A stretch of 42,685 nt of DNA. Source: Algoriphagus alkaliphilus. GTDB lineage: Bacteria; Bacteroidota; Bacteroidia; Cytophagales; Cyclobacteriaceae. The notes beneath the pieces were generated by a model. The model had not been told where the DNA came from. It saw only the letters and a program-made list of their open reading frames with translations, and ran no database searches. The DNA lies in NCBI RefSeq assembly GCF_900103735.1, contig NZ_FMXE01000039.1, positions 1 through 42,685 on the forward strand, in the 5' to 3' direction. The translations under genes were made by a program, and so were the position numbers. Of the stretch, positions 15,707 through 24,123 are shown in pieces (within the stretch, counting starts at the first letter, position 1; every line of letters starts with the position of its first letter).

Positions 15707-16957
15707 TTATTCGACAATCGATAGTGCCAATTCTGAATTTTTATAGAACTCACTAGTGAGCTTGTCTTTTACAGATGCAAATGCCCGGATGGTTTCCTCG
15801 ACGTCCGCTATCGTATGAACTGCTGTAGGGATTAATCTCAAGATAATCATTCCTTTAGGTATGACAGGATAAATGACCACTGAACAGAAAATACCGTAAT
15901 TTTCTCTCAAATCCCGAGATAGTGCTGCCGCTTCTCCAACAGTTCCATTGAGTACTACAGGGGTAACCGGAGAATCTGATCTTCCAGTGCTGAATCCATT
16001 ATCATGGAGCCCTTTTCTCAAAGCATGAACGATTTTCCAAAGGTCATCCTTCAATTCCGGCTTAGACCTCAAAAGTTCAAGACGCTTAAGCGCACCTTCT
16101 ACAAGTAGCATCGGGAGCGATTTTGCGAAAATCTGCGAGCGCATATTGTATCTCAAATAAAGAATCACATTTGCATCTCCTGCGATAAAGGCACCTATTG
16201 ATGCCATCGATTTTGCAAAAGTGGAGAAATATAAATCAATTTCTTCTTGTACTCCTTGCTCTTCACCTGTTCCAGCTCCGGTTTTACCCATTGTGCCAAA
16301 GCCATGCGCGTCATCTACCAAAAGTCTGAAATCAAATTTTTTCTTCAATTCAACGATCTCTTTCAGCTTACCTTGATCTCCGGTCATGCCAAATACACCT
16401 TCGGTGATGACCAAGATTCCGCCTCCGGTTTCTGCTGCCAGTTTGGTAGCGCGCTCCAGTTGCTTTTCGCAGTTTTCTATGTCGTTGTGAGGAAATACAT
16501 AGCGCTTGCCCAAGTGCATTCTCAAGGCATCTATAATGCATGCGTGACATTCGGAATCATAGACTACCACATCTTTTCGATCCAAAATAGAATCGATTAC
16601 CGACATAATCCCCTGATATCCGTAATTCAACAAGTAGGATTTCTCTTTGCCAACAAACTCCGCCAACTCGTCCTCAAGCTGCTCATGCAGGCTGGTTTGA
16701 CCCGACATCATTCGAGCTCCCATAGGATAAGCGGCTCCCCATTTCGCAGCTGCCTCAGCATCAGCTTTGCGTACTTCCGGGTGATTAGCCAAACCGAGGT
16801 AATTATTTAGGCTCCATGTTAGCACCTCTTTTCCCTGAAATCTCATACGAGGCGCAATTTCGCCTTCAAGTTTCGGGAATGAGAAATAGCCGTCTGCAAA
16901 CTCAGAGTGTTTGCCCAAAGGGCCCATGTTCGTTTTTAATTTTGCAAATAGATCCAA
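15707..16957 (-). CDS. Alpha-oxoamine synthase (serine palmitoyltransferase / cysteate acyltransferase / KBL-like)
   Basis: A 416-residue PLP-dependent enzyme of the alpha-oxoamine synthase family, which condenses an amino acid with an acyl thioester. Visible residues are NNYLGLANHP (51-60), the ring-stacking His138 in YDSECHACI, TEGVFGMTGDQG, the cofactor-binding Asp215 and His218 in LLVDDAHGFG, and the Schiff-base Lys249 in STFAKSMASIG. Automated naming could give glycine C-acetyltransferase or 8-amino-7-oxononanoate synthase, but no threonine dehydrogenase or biotin genes are adjacent. In this phylum the family includes serine palmitoyltransferase (sphingolipids) and the cysteate-using enzyme of sulfonolipids, and the 416-residue length fits. 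The substrate is unresolved. It is transcribed alone. Confidence 0.85.
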   Translation of the reverse strand: MDLFAKLKTNMGPLGKHSEFADGYFSFPKLEGEIAPRMRFQGKEVLTWSLNNYLGLANHPEVRKADAEAAAKWGAAYPMGARMMSGQTSLHEQLEDELAEFVGKEKSYLLNYGYQGIMSVIDSILDRKDVVVYDSECHACIIDALRMHLGKRYVFPHNDIENCEKQLERATKLAAETGGGILVITEGVFGMTGDQGKLKEIVELKKKFDFRLLVDDAHGFGTMGKTGAGTGEEQGVQEEIDLYFSTFAKSMASIGAFIAGDANVILYLRYNMRSQIFAKSLPMLLVEGALKRLELLRSKPELKDDLWKIVHALRKGLHDNGFSTGRSDSPVTPVVLNGTVGEAAALSRDLRENYGIFCSVVIYPVIPKGMIILRLIPTAVHTIADVEETIRAFASVKDKLTSEFYKNSELALSIVE

Positions 16958-17275
16958 AGTAATATTGAATTTAGAGTTTCCTGAATTAATGAATTTTCAT
17001 TAAAAGTCTTCAAAAATAATCTTTTACCCGTTGCAAAGCAAAAATCCGCCCGAAAGCTCTTGTATTCCTCATAAATCGAATATTTCCAAGTCAGTACAAA
17101 GTAGGATGATTATAAACGATCTGCCTAGAGCAGACTGGCCTGCCTGCCGGTAAAGTTGGTTAGGGAAGGTAATTCGGCCTTTAAAAATCAATTACAAACA
17201 CATAAAAGCTCGGATTTATTTCCTTATTTCGCTTCGCGCCAATTGCCCAACCCAAATAATTCGTATTAGAGAACA
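16958..17275. other. Divergent promoter region without genes
   Basis: These 318 bases separate the leftward oxoamine synthase from the rightward accC, so both promoters should lie here; none could be placed reliably. A short GC-rich motif (GCCTGCCTGCCGG, about 17141-17153) resembles the palindromic cores seen near 32000. No RNA gene was recognised. Confidence 0.4.
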
Positions 17276-18772
17276 ATGCCAAAAATCAAAAAACTTTTAG
17301 TCGCAAATCGTGGTGAAATAGCACTTCGAATCATGCGTACAGCTCAGGAAATGGGAATCGCCACCGTAGCGGTTTTCTCAGAAGCAGATCGACTGTCTCC
17401 GCATGTTAAATTTGCCGATGAGGCAGTTTGTCTTGGCCCCCCACCATCCAACCAGTCTTATTTATTGGGAGAAAAGATAATTCAAGTCTGTATAGAACTT
17501 GGAGTGAATGCCATCCATCCGGGGTATGGATTTCTTTCGGAAAATGCCGCTTTTGCCAAAAAAGTATCCGAGTCAGGTTTGATATTTGTCGGTCCTTCAC
17601 CCGAATCAATAGAGGTCATGGGCTCAAAGCTGGCAGCTAAGCAGGCGGTTTCCAAATATGATATCCCACTTGTCCCCGGAACAGAAGAAGCCATATCTGA
17701 TATCCCAATCGCAAAGACAAGAGCTGCTGAAATAGGATATCCTATATTAATAAAGGCCTCCGCCGGTGGAGGAGGCAAAGGAATGCGGATCGTTGAATCT
17801 GAGTCAGAATTTGAGGAGCAAATGAACCGGGCTGTTTCTGAAGCGCAATCTGCATTTGGTGATGGAGCGGTATTTATCGAAAAATTCATCACTTCTCCTC
17901 GTCATATTGAGATTCAGGTTTTAGGGGATCAGCATGGAAATACGGTTTATCTTTTTGAACGGGAATGCTCAATTCAACGTCGGCATCAGAAAGTAATCGA
18001 AGAAGCACCATCAGCCGTGGTGTCGCCAGCAATGCGAAAAGCTATGGGTGAGGCCGCAGTAGGCGTTGCAAAAGCCTGCAATTATTATGGGGCCGGCACC
18101 GTGGAATTTATCGTCGATGATAAATTGAATTTTTTCTTTTTGGAAATGAACACGCGTCTTCAGGTAGAGCACCCGGTGACTGAAATGATCACGGGAAAAG
18201 ATCTCGTTCGTGAGCAAATTTTAATAGCGGAGGGCAATCCGCTTTCATTTGCCCAGGAAGATCTTAAGATTCATGGTCATGCTGTAGAAATCCGCGTTTA
18301 CGCCGAAGATCCCAAAAACAATTTTCTGCCTGATATCGGAACTCTTGTCACCTATAGAAGACCTCAAGGCCCCGGGATCCGCGTGGATGATGGCTTTGAG
18401 GAGGGAATGGATATTCCAATCTATTATGATCCGATGATTGCCAAGCTTATCACACATGGAGAAAACCGTCAGGATGCAATTGATCGCATGATCCGTGCAA
18501 TCAATGACTACCGGATTACAGGGATTCAAACCACCCTGGACTTTTGCAGATTTGCTTTGGAGCATGAAGCTTTCGTTTCAGGTAATTTTGACACCAAGTT
18601 TGTAGAAAACTACTTTCGGCCTGAAAAATTGGAACCTGTTTTCTCTGAAGAAGAAAAGGAGTTGCTGGCGGCTTTGGCCGTGGAGTTTTTCGAAAAAGAA
18701 GAAAACCGTGTCAATCCTTCCAAGCCCATCAAGTCACTTCCCAGCACCAATTGGAAAAACCGACTGGTCTGA
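17276..18772 (+). CDS. accC: Biotin carboxylase subunit of acetyl-/propionyl-CoA carboxylase
   Basis: A 498-residue ATP-grasp enzyme that carboxylates biotin on its carrier protein, the first step of malonyl-CoA (or methylmalonyl-CoA) formation. It begins KIKKLLVANRGEIALRIMRT, with the ATP-binding loop ASAGGGGKGMR (162-172), catalytic ECSIQRRHQKVIEEAPS, and NTRLQVEHPVTEM, all intact. It is about 45 residues longer than the E. coli protein, the excess being an acidic and basic C-terminal tail (SEEEKELLAALAVEFFEKEE). Neither accB nor a carboxyltransferase gene is adjacent, so the partner and substrate (acetyl- or propionyl-CoA) are not settled. Its TGA overlaps the next ATG (TGATG), suggesting coupling with the DUF1015 gene. 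Confidence 0.93.
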   Translation: MPKIKKLLVANRGEIALRIMRTAQEMGIATVAVFSEADRLSPHVKFADEAVCLGPPPSNQSYLLGEKIIQVCIELGVNAIHPGYGFLSENAAFAKKVSESGLIFVGPSPESIEVMGSKLAAKQAVSKYDIPLVPGTEEAISDIPIAKTRAAEIGYPILIKASAGGGGKGMRIVESESEFEEQMNRAVSEAQSAFGDGAVFIEKFITSPRHIEIQVLGDQHGNTVYLFERECSIQRRHQKVIEEAPSAVVSPAMRKAMGEAAVGVAKACNYYGAGTVEFIVDDKLNFFFLEMNTRLQVEHPVTEMITGKDLVREQILIAEGNPLSFAQEDLKIHGHAVEIRVYAEDPKNNFLPDIGTLVTYRRPQGPGIRVDDGFEEGMDIPIYYDPMIAKLITHGENRQDAIDRMIRAINDYRITGIQTTLDFCRFALEHEAFVSGNFDTKFVENYFRPEKLEPVFSEEEKELLAALAVEFFEKEENRVNPSKPIKSLPSTNWKNRLV

Positions 18773-20082
18773 TGGCAGAAATTTTACCGCTTAAAGCCTG
18801 GAGATATAATGAGAAGCTCGCTCAAAATTTGGAAGACTTAACTGCCCCGCTTTTTGATGTGGTGTCGACCAAGCAAAGAGAAGTGCTCTACGGAAATCCC
18901 CTCAACAGTATTCATCTCTCTGTACCACAAGGAGAAAATCCCAGCGAAAATGCTCAAAAGATTCTCCTGAGATGGAAATCAGAAGGTGTTCTTGATCAGG
19001 ATTCATTACCCGGAATCTATGTTTACTACCAATATTTCCGTCTTCCGGGAGATCATGAGGAGCGCTGTAGAAAGGGATTCATCGCACAGATAAAAGCCTA
19101 CGATTGGGAGGAAAATCAGATACTGCGCCATGAGAGTACGATTGTTTCTGCTGTGAATGACCGAATCGATTTACTTCGGGCTACAGAGATCCAGGCCAGT
19201 CCCACGCATGGCTTGTATGAGGATGAAAGTACAGAATTAGAATTTCATATGGATGCAGCCATCGCATCGCCCCTTTATGAATTGGAAGATTACCAAGGAG
19301 TCCGGGAAGTCTTGGGTGTGATTCACGATGCAAAAGTGATTTCGAGATTTTTAGCAGTTTTAGCTAATAAAAAAGTAATTCTCGCCGATGGACATCATCG
19401 CTTGGAAGGTGCTATTGAATATAGGAAGTTACAGCAAAACGCTTTTCCTGAGTCTAAATGGAAAGGCTCTGATTATCATTTGATGTACTTGACCAATGTA
19501 CACGGCAATCACCTGAAGATCCTTCCGACGCATCGGCTTTTTTATGGCTTGGATCTTTCGGAAGCTGAACTTTTAGATCGAATCGGCCTATGGTTTGACA
19601 TCCGCCCATTTGGTGATGCGGATGAATTGGTCAATTACACGTTCCAAAGGAAATGGTCATTCGGATTGATTCTTTCGGAAGAAGCCTATCTAATCAAGTT
19701 TAAGCCTGATCGATTCGAAGAAGTTCGTCCTGAATTGCCGGAGTCATTGAGAAATCTTGATTTGGTAATTTTACACCACATCTTGTTTGAAAAGATTTTG
19801 GGATTGAATGGAGAGCAGCAGCGAAAGTCAGATCAATTGGCGTTTGAGCGGAATTTCTCAAGGTGTGTTCGAGAAGTTCGCTTCGGAAAAGCAAGTTTTG
19901 CAATCATCACCCGGGAAATCGAATTGGAGCAAGTATTGGAAGTGTGTAAATCCGGAGCAGTGATGCCCCAAAAATCCACCTATTTTTATCCAAAAGCACT
20001 CGGGGGATTGCTTTTTGGAAGTATTAAGCAGGAAGAATTTGATTATGACTATGGAGCCTTTTTTGACCAAACTAACCGGTAA
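18772..20082 (+). CDS. DUF1015 family protein
   Basis: A 436-residue cytosolic protein starting MAEILPLKAWRYNEKLAQNL, the classical DUF1015 opening. Other family marks are VVSTKQREVLYGNPLNSIHL, PGIYVYYQYF and the highly conserved ILADGHHRLEGAI, resembling the catalytic region of ParB-like/SerK serine kinases. In many Bacteroidota, DUF1015 genes accompany serine biosynthesis genes; that context is missing here. The start is the ATG at 18772 overlapping the accC stop; a TTG 21 bases earlier is possible but lacks family similarity. It overlaps the downstream maf gene by about 30-38 bases, so accC-DUF1015-maf read as an operon. Confidence 0.85.
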   Translation: MAEILPLKAWRYNEKLAQNLEDLTAPLFDVVSTKQREVLYGNPLNSIHLSVPQGENPSENAQKILLRWKSEGVLDQDSLPGIYVYYQYFRLPGDHEERCRKGFIAQIKAYDWEENQILRHESTIVSAVNDRIDLLRATEIQASPTHGLYEDESTELEFHMDAAIASPLYELEDYQGVREVLGVIHDAKVISRFLAVLANKKVILADGHHRLEGAIEYRKLQQNAFPESKWKGSDYHLMYLTNVHGNHLKILPTHRLFYGLDLSEAELLDRIGLWFDIRPFGDADELVNYTFQRKWSFGLILSEEAYLIKFKPDRFEEVRPELPESLRNLDLVILHHILFEKILGLNGEQQRKSDQLAFERNFSRCVREVRFGKASFAIITREIELEQVLEVCKSGAVMPQKSTYFYPKALGGLLFGSIKQEEFDYDYGAFFDQTNR

Positions 20083-20638
20083 ACGAATCATTTTGGCTTC
20101 CAATTCTCCCCGACGACAGGAGCTTTTGAAAGCTTTGGGAGTTGATTTTGAGGTGAAGGTTCATCCTGTGGATGAGACAGTCCCCACGGATTTACCCGCC
20201 GAGTATGCAGCAGCATATTTGTCAAAACTTAAGGCCGATAGCTTTCCGGTTCCTTTGGGAGAAAATCAAATCCTGATTACCGCGGATACCATTGTGATCG
20301 TGAAAGGCCGGATTTTGGGTAAGCCAAATTCGGAATTGGAAGCCTTTGAAATGATCAAAAGCCTATCGGGTGCCACGCATACGGTGATGACAGCGGTCAC
20401 CTTCAAGGATTCCAAAAGACAGATTACTGTCGAAGATGAGGCAAGGGTTTCCTTCCGCTTTTTAGAAGAAGATGAAATCTGGTATTACATCCGAAACTTT
20501 AAGCCATTTGACAAAGCAGGTGCTTACGGAATACAGGAATGGATCGGATTTGTAGGGGTGACTTCAATCGAAGGATCGTACTTCACCGTGATGGGCTTCC
20601 CTCAGCATTTGGTCTATCAACAGCTGAAGAAGTGGTGA
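20045..20638 (+). CDS. maf: Maf-family nucleoside triphosphate pyrophosphatase
   Basis: A protein of about 197 residues, with the family start TGKRIILASNSPRRQELLKA, VHPVDETVP, ITADTIVIVKGRILGKP, and GATHTVMTAVTF, ending KAGAYGIQEWIGFVGVTSIEG. These are the SNSPRR substrate loop and catalytic Asp region of Maf/YhdE enzymes, which hydrolyse dTTP/UTP or modified nucleotides to the monophosphate (house-cleaning) and can affect septation. The start is ATG at 20045 or 20051; a TTG at 20015 is less likely. It overlaps the end of the DUF1015 gene in another frame. Confidence 0.9.
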   Translation: MTMEPFLTKLTGKRIILASNSPRRQELLKALGVDFEVKVHPVDETVPTDLPAEYAAAYLSKLKADSFPVPLGENQILITADTIVIVKGRILGKPNSELEAFEMIKSLSGATHTVMTAVTFKDSKRQITVEDEARVSFRFLEEDEIWYYIRNFKPFDKAGAYGIQEWIGFVGVTSIEGSYFTVMGFPQHLVYQQLKKW

Positions 20639-20644
20639 AAATAC

Positions 20645-20715
20645 TGTACCTCACAGATGACACTGATAGGCACAGATCCTAAGAAACCCATCTTTGGACA
20701 TCCGTGCTATCTGTG
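20645..20715. repeat. Dispersed CACAGAT-type intergenic repeat, copy 1
   Basis: CTCACAGATGACACTGATAG with GGCACAGATC at the left and ATCTGTGAGC at the right form an imperfect inverted pair around a short spacer. A related copy lies at 24029-24117, between other genes. Such CACAGAT/CACGGAT tracts are common intergenic repeats; function is unknown. Confidence 0.5.
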
Positions 20716-20766
20716 AGCACTTTAGAATTCAGATTGAATTATCTTTGGCAGATTCGATGGCTTAGC

Positions 20767-21555
20767 ATGATCTTCCTTCAAAAAATAGCGCTCCCAACCG
20801 GAAATGCCCGGCAATTCCCCTTCAGTATTCCTGCTTTTAAGGGTTTGGAAACCTTGGATTTCAAAAGTCCGATTACTGTTTTTGTTGGGGAAAATGGTTC
20901 GGGAAAATCCACTTTACTCAAAGCTTTGGCCATGAAAATCAACCTTCCTGCGATCGGAAGCACAGATTTGGAGCAGGATGATACGTTAACTGGATTTAGG
21001 GAATTTAGCGAAGGAATCATTACCAGGTGGAAGCGGACCAAAACGTACAGGGGGTTCTTTTTCCGTGCGGAGGATTACTTCGGCTTTGTGAAAAGGCTCC
21101 GATCCATCGATCAGGAACTGAAAGGGGACATTGTAGACTTTGAAAAAAATCTCAGCGGCTACGGTCTCAAAGTGGCTGTTGGTGCAATTCAGGGGCAAAA
21201 GGAAGCCCTGCAACGTAAATACGGGGATTTGACTCAAGTATCACATGGAGAAGGTTTTATCAAAGTTCTCCAAAGTCGCATCCAACCGGAAGGTATTTAC
21301 CTGATTGACGAACCTGAAGCCGCGCTTTCTCCGCAGCGTCAGTTGGCACTTTTTTCCATGATTAAAAATCTGGCTTTAAATGAAAACTGTCAGTTTATCA
21401 TAGCTACGCATTCTCCGATACTGATGAGTCTTCCGGAAGCTCAAATCATGCAGTTTGATGATACAGTACATGAAGTAATGGTGGATGAAACGGAGCACTT
21501 CACAATCATGAAAAATTTCCTCAACAATCCAGAAGCGTTCCTTCGGTACCTCTAG
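20767..21555 (+). CDS. AAA/ABC-type ATPase (stand-alone, ATP-binding)
   Basis: A 262-residue ATPase from ATG at 20767 (M-I-F-L-Q-K-I-A-L-P). Walker A is GENGSGKST (41-49), the ABC-like signature lies around LTQVSHGEGF, Walker B is IYLIDEPEAALS, and the switch His is in IIATHSPILM. It is compact, with no membrane domain or nuclease domain, and fits the AAA_21-type predicted ATPases related to RecF/OLD/ABC proteins. The partner is unknown. The frame is open upstream to 20704, but that part is repeat DNA, so the later ATG is preferred. It converges with the MBL gene, overlapping four bases. Confidence 0.82.
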   Translation: MIFLQKIALPTGNARQFPFSIPAFKGLETLDFKSPITVFVGENGSGKSTLLKALAMKINLPAIGSTDLEQDDTLTGFREFSEGIITRWKRTKTYRGFFFRAEDYFGFVKRLRSIDQELKGDIVDFEKNLSGYGLKVAVGAIQGQKEALQRKYGDLTQVSHGEGFIKVLQSRIQPEGIYLIDEPEAALSPQRQLALFSMIKNLALNENCQFIIATHSPILMSLPEAQIMQFDDTVHEVMVDETEHFTIMKNFLNNPEAFLRYL

Positions 21556-22631
21556 CCTACAAGCAGATTTTTACCTACAATTGGCTCGACCAAAGCTCCA
21601 TTTACAGCTTCAGGATTAGCTTTTAACCAATCGAGTGGTTCTAAAAGCAATTCATCGGATAAATCAAAGGTCCCAAAATGCATCGGGATGAAGTGCTTCC
21701 CACCCATTTCCTGAAAAACCTTGGCAGCATCCATCGGACTGATGTGGGCCGGATGCATAAACCACTCTGGTTTATAGGCCCCAACTCCCATCAGGGCATA
21801 GTCAGGGGAACCCATTGTTTCAGAGATCAATTTAAAATGAGATCCATAACCGGAATCACTCATAAAGTAGATGGTGCTCTCCCCGCTCTCGATATAGTAA
21901 CCTCCCCATAGTCGCTGATTGGTATCCAACAAACCTCTTCGTGACCAGTGCCTTGTAGGAAGGAAGGTAATTCTAAGGGACTCTTTTATGTCATAGGTTT
22001 GAAACCAGCCTGCTTCCTGAATCTTATTTTTGGGCATCCAAGATTGTATTAAGGATCCCATATTCATTCCGGTCAGGATTTGAGCCTTCGGCAAAAGTTT
22101 TCCCAGTAATTTCAGCGTTGCTTCATCACAATGATCCCGATGGTCATGTGAAAGTAAAATATAATTCACATCGCGAAGTTGCTCTGGATCGATAGGGAGG
22201 GCTGAATTACGCTTCAGCACCCAGTTGTCCAGCCATACCGGATCTGTAAGAATGGTTACTCCTCCGATGTAAATAAGATAGCTCGCATGACCAAGCCAAA
22301 TCAATTCATCTCGCCCATTGGGATGGAATGTTCCGATGTGATTTACCTCAAGCCGTCTTTTATCGGTTTTTTTAGCTTCTTCCTGAGGATTCTTATCCAA
22401 TTTCCATTTGAGGACAGCAGCCAAACTCGCCTCAAAGGGATGATATAAATTCTGGAAAGTTCCATCGCTGAGTCGGGGAGTACCTTTCCAACCCGAAGGC
22501 TGTTTGTCGTAAGGTAGCTTGGGATTCGAAGTGTGGGTCAAGGTAGGAGGTCCGTTTAAATCCAAGTTGGACAAAATAATTCCCGCAGGAATCACGGCAG
22601 CCAAACTGGTAAGAAAAGTTCTTCTTCGCAT
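21552..22631 (-). CDS. MBL-fold metallo-hydrolase (NAPE-PLD/UlaG-like), exported
   Basis: A 359-residue metallo-beta-lactamase-fold enzyme. The N-terminus MRRRTFLTSLAAVIPAGIIL looks like a Tat or Sec export signal. The zinc motif is HDHRDH (162-167) in ILLSHDHRDHCDE, preceded by IWLGHASYLIYIGGVTILTD, with later ligands in FLPTRHWSRRG, MSDSGYG and HFIPMHFGTF. Overall similarity is to the RomA/NAPE-PLD-like group (phospholipid-cleaving in eukaryotes; bacterial roles mostly unknown). It is probably periplasmic. It is transcribed from a repeat-rich upstream region and its end overlaps the converging ATPase gene. Confidence 0.85.
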   Translation of the reverse strand: MRRRTFLTSLAAVIPAGIILSNLDLNGPPTLTHTSNPKLPYDKQPSGWKGTPRLSDGTFQNLYHPFEASLAAVLKWKLDKNPQEEAKKTDKRRLEVNHIGTFHPNGRDELIWLGHASYLIYIGGVTILTDPVWLDNWVLKRNSALPIDPEQLRDVNYILLSHDHRDHCDEATLKLLGKLLPKAQILTGMNMGSLIQSWMPKNKIQEAGWFQTYDIKESLRITFLPTRHWSRRGLLDTNQRLWGGYYIESGESTIYFMSDSGYGSHFKLISETMGSPDYALMGVGAYKPEWFMHPAHISPMDAAKVFQEMGGKHFIPMHFGTFDLSDELLLEPLDWLKANPEAVNGALVEPIVGKNLLVG

Positions 22632-22686
22632 TAGAATTAGATTACTAAAAACAAACCCCTGAAAGAGATAAAAAGTTGCTTTTGGG

Positions 22687-22812
22687 TGACGTCACTGCGA
22701 GCGGAGCAAAGCAGTCTTAATTTAAAAGCATGAATTTTTTAAAAGATTGCTTCGGGGCGAAGAATTAAGTGGAAACTTAATTCTTTATGGAAAGCCCCTC
22801 GCAATAACGTGT
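22687..22812. repeat. Palindromic GTCACTGCGAG ... CGCAATAACG type element
   Basis: The stretch begins GACGTCACTGCGAGCGGAGC and ends CCCCTCGCAATAACG. AAGCAGTCTT and AAGATTGCTTCGGGGCGAAG lie in between, so the ends are partly complementary. Similar TCATTGCGAG-type palindromes are widespread in bacterial intergenic DNA. A hairpin AAGAATTAAGTGGAAACTTAATTCTT core (about 22760-22785) adds structure. It sits between the MBL gene and hppD. Confidence 0.55.
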
Positions 22813-22840
22813 TTTCAGACCGCCGTTGGACATTCAGAGT

Positions 22841-23935
22841 TTACAAATTCCCTCTTAATTCCTGTTCCCGCTCAATCGCTTCAAAAAGCGCTTTGAAATT
22901 GCCTTTGCCAAAAGATTTAGCGCCCTTTCTTTGGATGATTTCAAAGAATAAGGTTGGACGATCCTGAACCGGCTTAGTGAAAATCTGGAGCAAATAACCT
23001 TCATCATCGCGGTCAACCAAGATGTTGAGATCCTTGAGTGGTTGGAGGTCTTCATCGATTTTTCCCACCCGATCCAAAAGATCATCATAGTAGGAGGAAG
23101 GGACTTCAAGAAATTCTACACCCCTGCGTCTTAACTCACTTACTGTATGACAGATATCATCTGTGGCGATGGCCATGTGCTGCACGCCCGGTCCACCGTA
23201 GAATTCCAGGTATTCTTCAATTTGGGATTTCTTTTTGCCCGCAGCAGGCTCATTGATCGGGAATTTGATGTAGCCATTTCCGTTGGAAACTACCTTTGAC
23301 ATCAGCGCGGAATATTCCGTGGAAATATCCTTGTCATCGAAGGTCAGAAGGAGCTTAAAGCCCATGACATGTTCATAGAACTCGACCCATCGGTTCATTT
23401 GTCCAAGTTCCACATTTCCCACACAGTGGTCGATGTATTTCAGACCGATTCCTGTGGGTTGATAGGTGCTTTTTCTGGGACGATAGCCCGGAAGAAATAC
23501 GCCTTTGTAATTTTTTCGTTCGACAAACGTATGAATGGTTTCACCATAAGTAAAAATTGAGGCCACTTTTACTTCTCCAAACTGATCTTTGATCACTTCA
23601 GGTGCTGAAGCAGATTCTGCACCCCTGGAAGTGGTTTCCATCCACGACTTCTCTGCATCGTCTACCCATAGTGCGAGAACTTTCACTCCATCACCATGTC
23701 GCTGGATATGCTGGGCAATGGGGTGAATTGGGCCAAGTGGCGAGGTCAGGACAAGTCGGATTTTATCCTGCTTTAAAACGTAGGATGCTCTATCGCGAAC
23801 ACCTGTCTCCGGACCTGCATAGGCAATCAATTCAAATCCAAAAGCATATTGATAGAAAAGCGCGCTTTGCTTGGCATTGCCAACATAAAGCTCTACGTAG
23901 TCGGTACCGTTGAGGGGAAGAAAGTCCTTGTTCAT
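22841..23935 (-). CDS. hppD: 4-hydroxyphenylpyruvate dioxygenase
   Basis: A 364-residue Fe(II) dioxygenase that converts 4-hydroxyphenylpyruvate to homogentisate in tyrosine breakdown. Two VOC-type domains are visible. Iron ligands are His170 (KYIDHCVGN), His253 (GVQHMAIATDD) and Glu332 (LFFEIIQRKG). The C-terminal gating helix FGKGNFKALFEAIEREQ is intact. The start is ATG at 23935 (M-N-K-D-F-L-P-L); the frame stays open to 24043, but that extension has no family similarity. Homogentisate dioxygenase is not adjacent, so the rest of the pathway lies elsewhere. Confidence 0.95.
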   Translation of the reverse strand: MNKDFLPLNGTDYVELYVGNAKQSALFYQYAFGFELIAYAGPETGVRDRASYVLKQDKIRLVLTSPLGPIHPIAQHIQRHGDGVKVLALWVDDAEKSWMETTSRGAESASAPEVIKDQFGEVKVASIFTYGETIHTFVERKNYKGVFLPGYRPRKSTYQPTGIGLKYIDHCVGNVELGQMNRWVEFYEHVMGFKLLLTFDDKDISTEYSALMSKVVSNGNGYIKFPINEPAAGKKKSQIEEYLEFYGGPGVQHMAIATDDICHTVSELRRRGVEFLEVPSSYYDDLLDRVGKIDEDLQPLKDLNILVDRDDEGYLLQIFTKPVQDRPTLFFEIIQRKGAKSFGKGNFKALFEAIEREQELRGNL

Positions 23936-24028
23936 GCGTGGGTTAAATTTGGGTTGCGAATTCTTATTCAAAGGTAGAAACAAAACCAAAGAATATTTGG
24001 TTTGTCTTAAAACTTTTTTTGAATAATC

Positions 24029-24117
24029 GCTCACCGATGCCACGGATAGTCACAGATAAAAGGTTGCTTCAATTTTAAGTTAAAGATCAGTGCTGATCTG
24101 GGAAAAATCTGTGAGCT
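24029..24117. repeat. Dispersed CACAGAT-type intergenic repeat, copy 2
   Basis: The left end reads CTCACCGATGCCACGGATAG then TCACAGAT, and the right end ATCTGTGAGC. Both ends parallel copy 1 at 20645-20715 (CTCACAGATGACACTGATAG ... ATCTGTGAGC), while the centres differ. It lies between hppD and the acyltransferase gene. Confidence 0.5.
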
Positions 24118-24123
24118 AAGGCC

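Noticed and set aside
23936..24043. N-terminal extension of HppD
   Set aside because: The family N-terminus begins at the ATG at 23935. The added 36 residues have no similarity and overlap repeat DNA.
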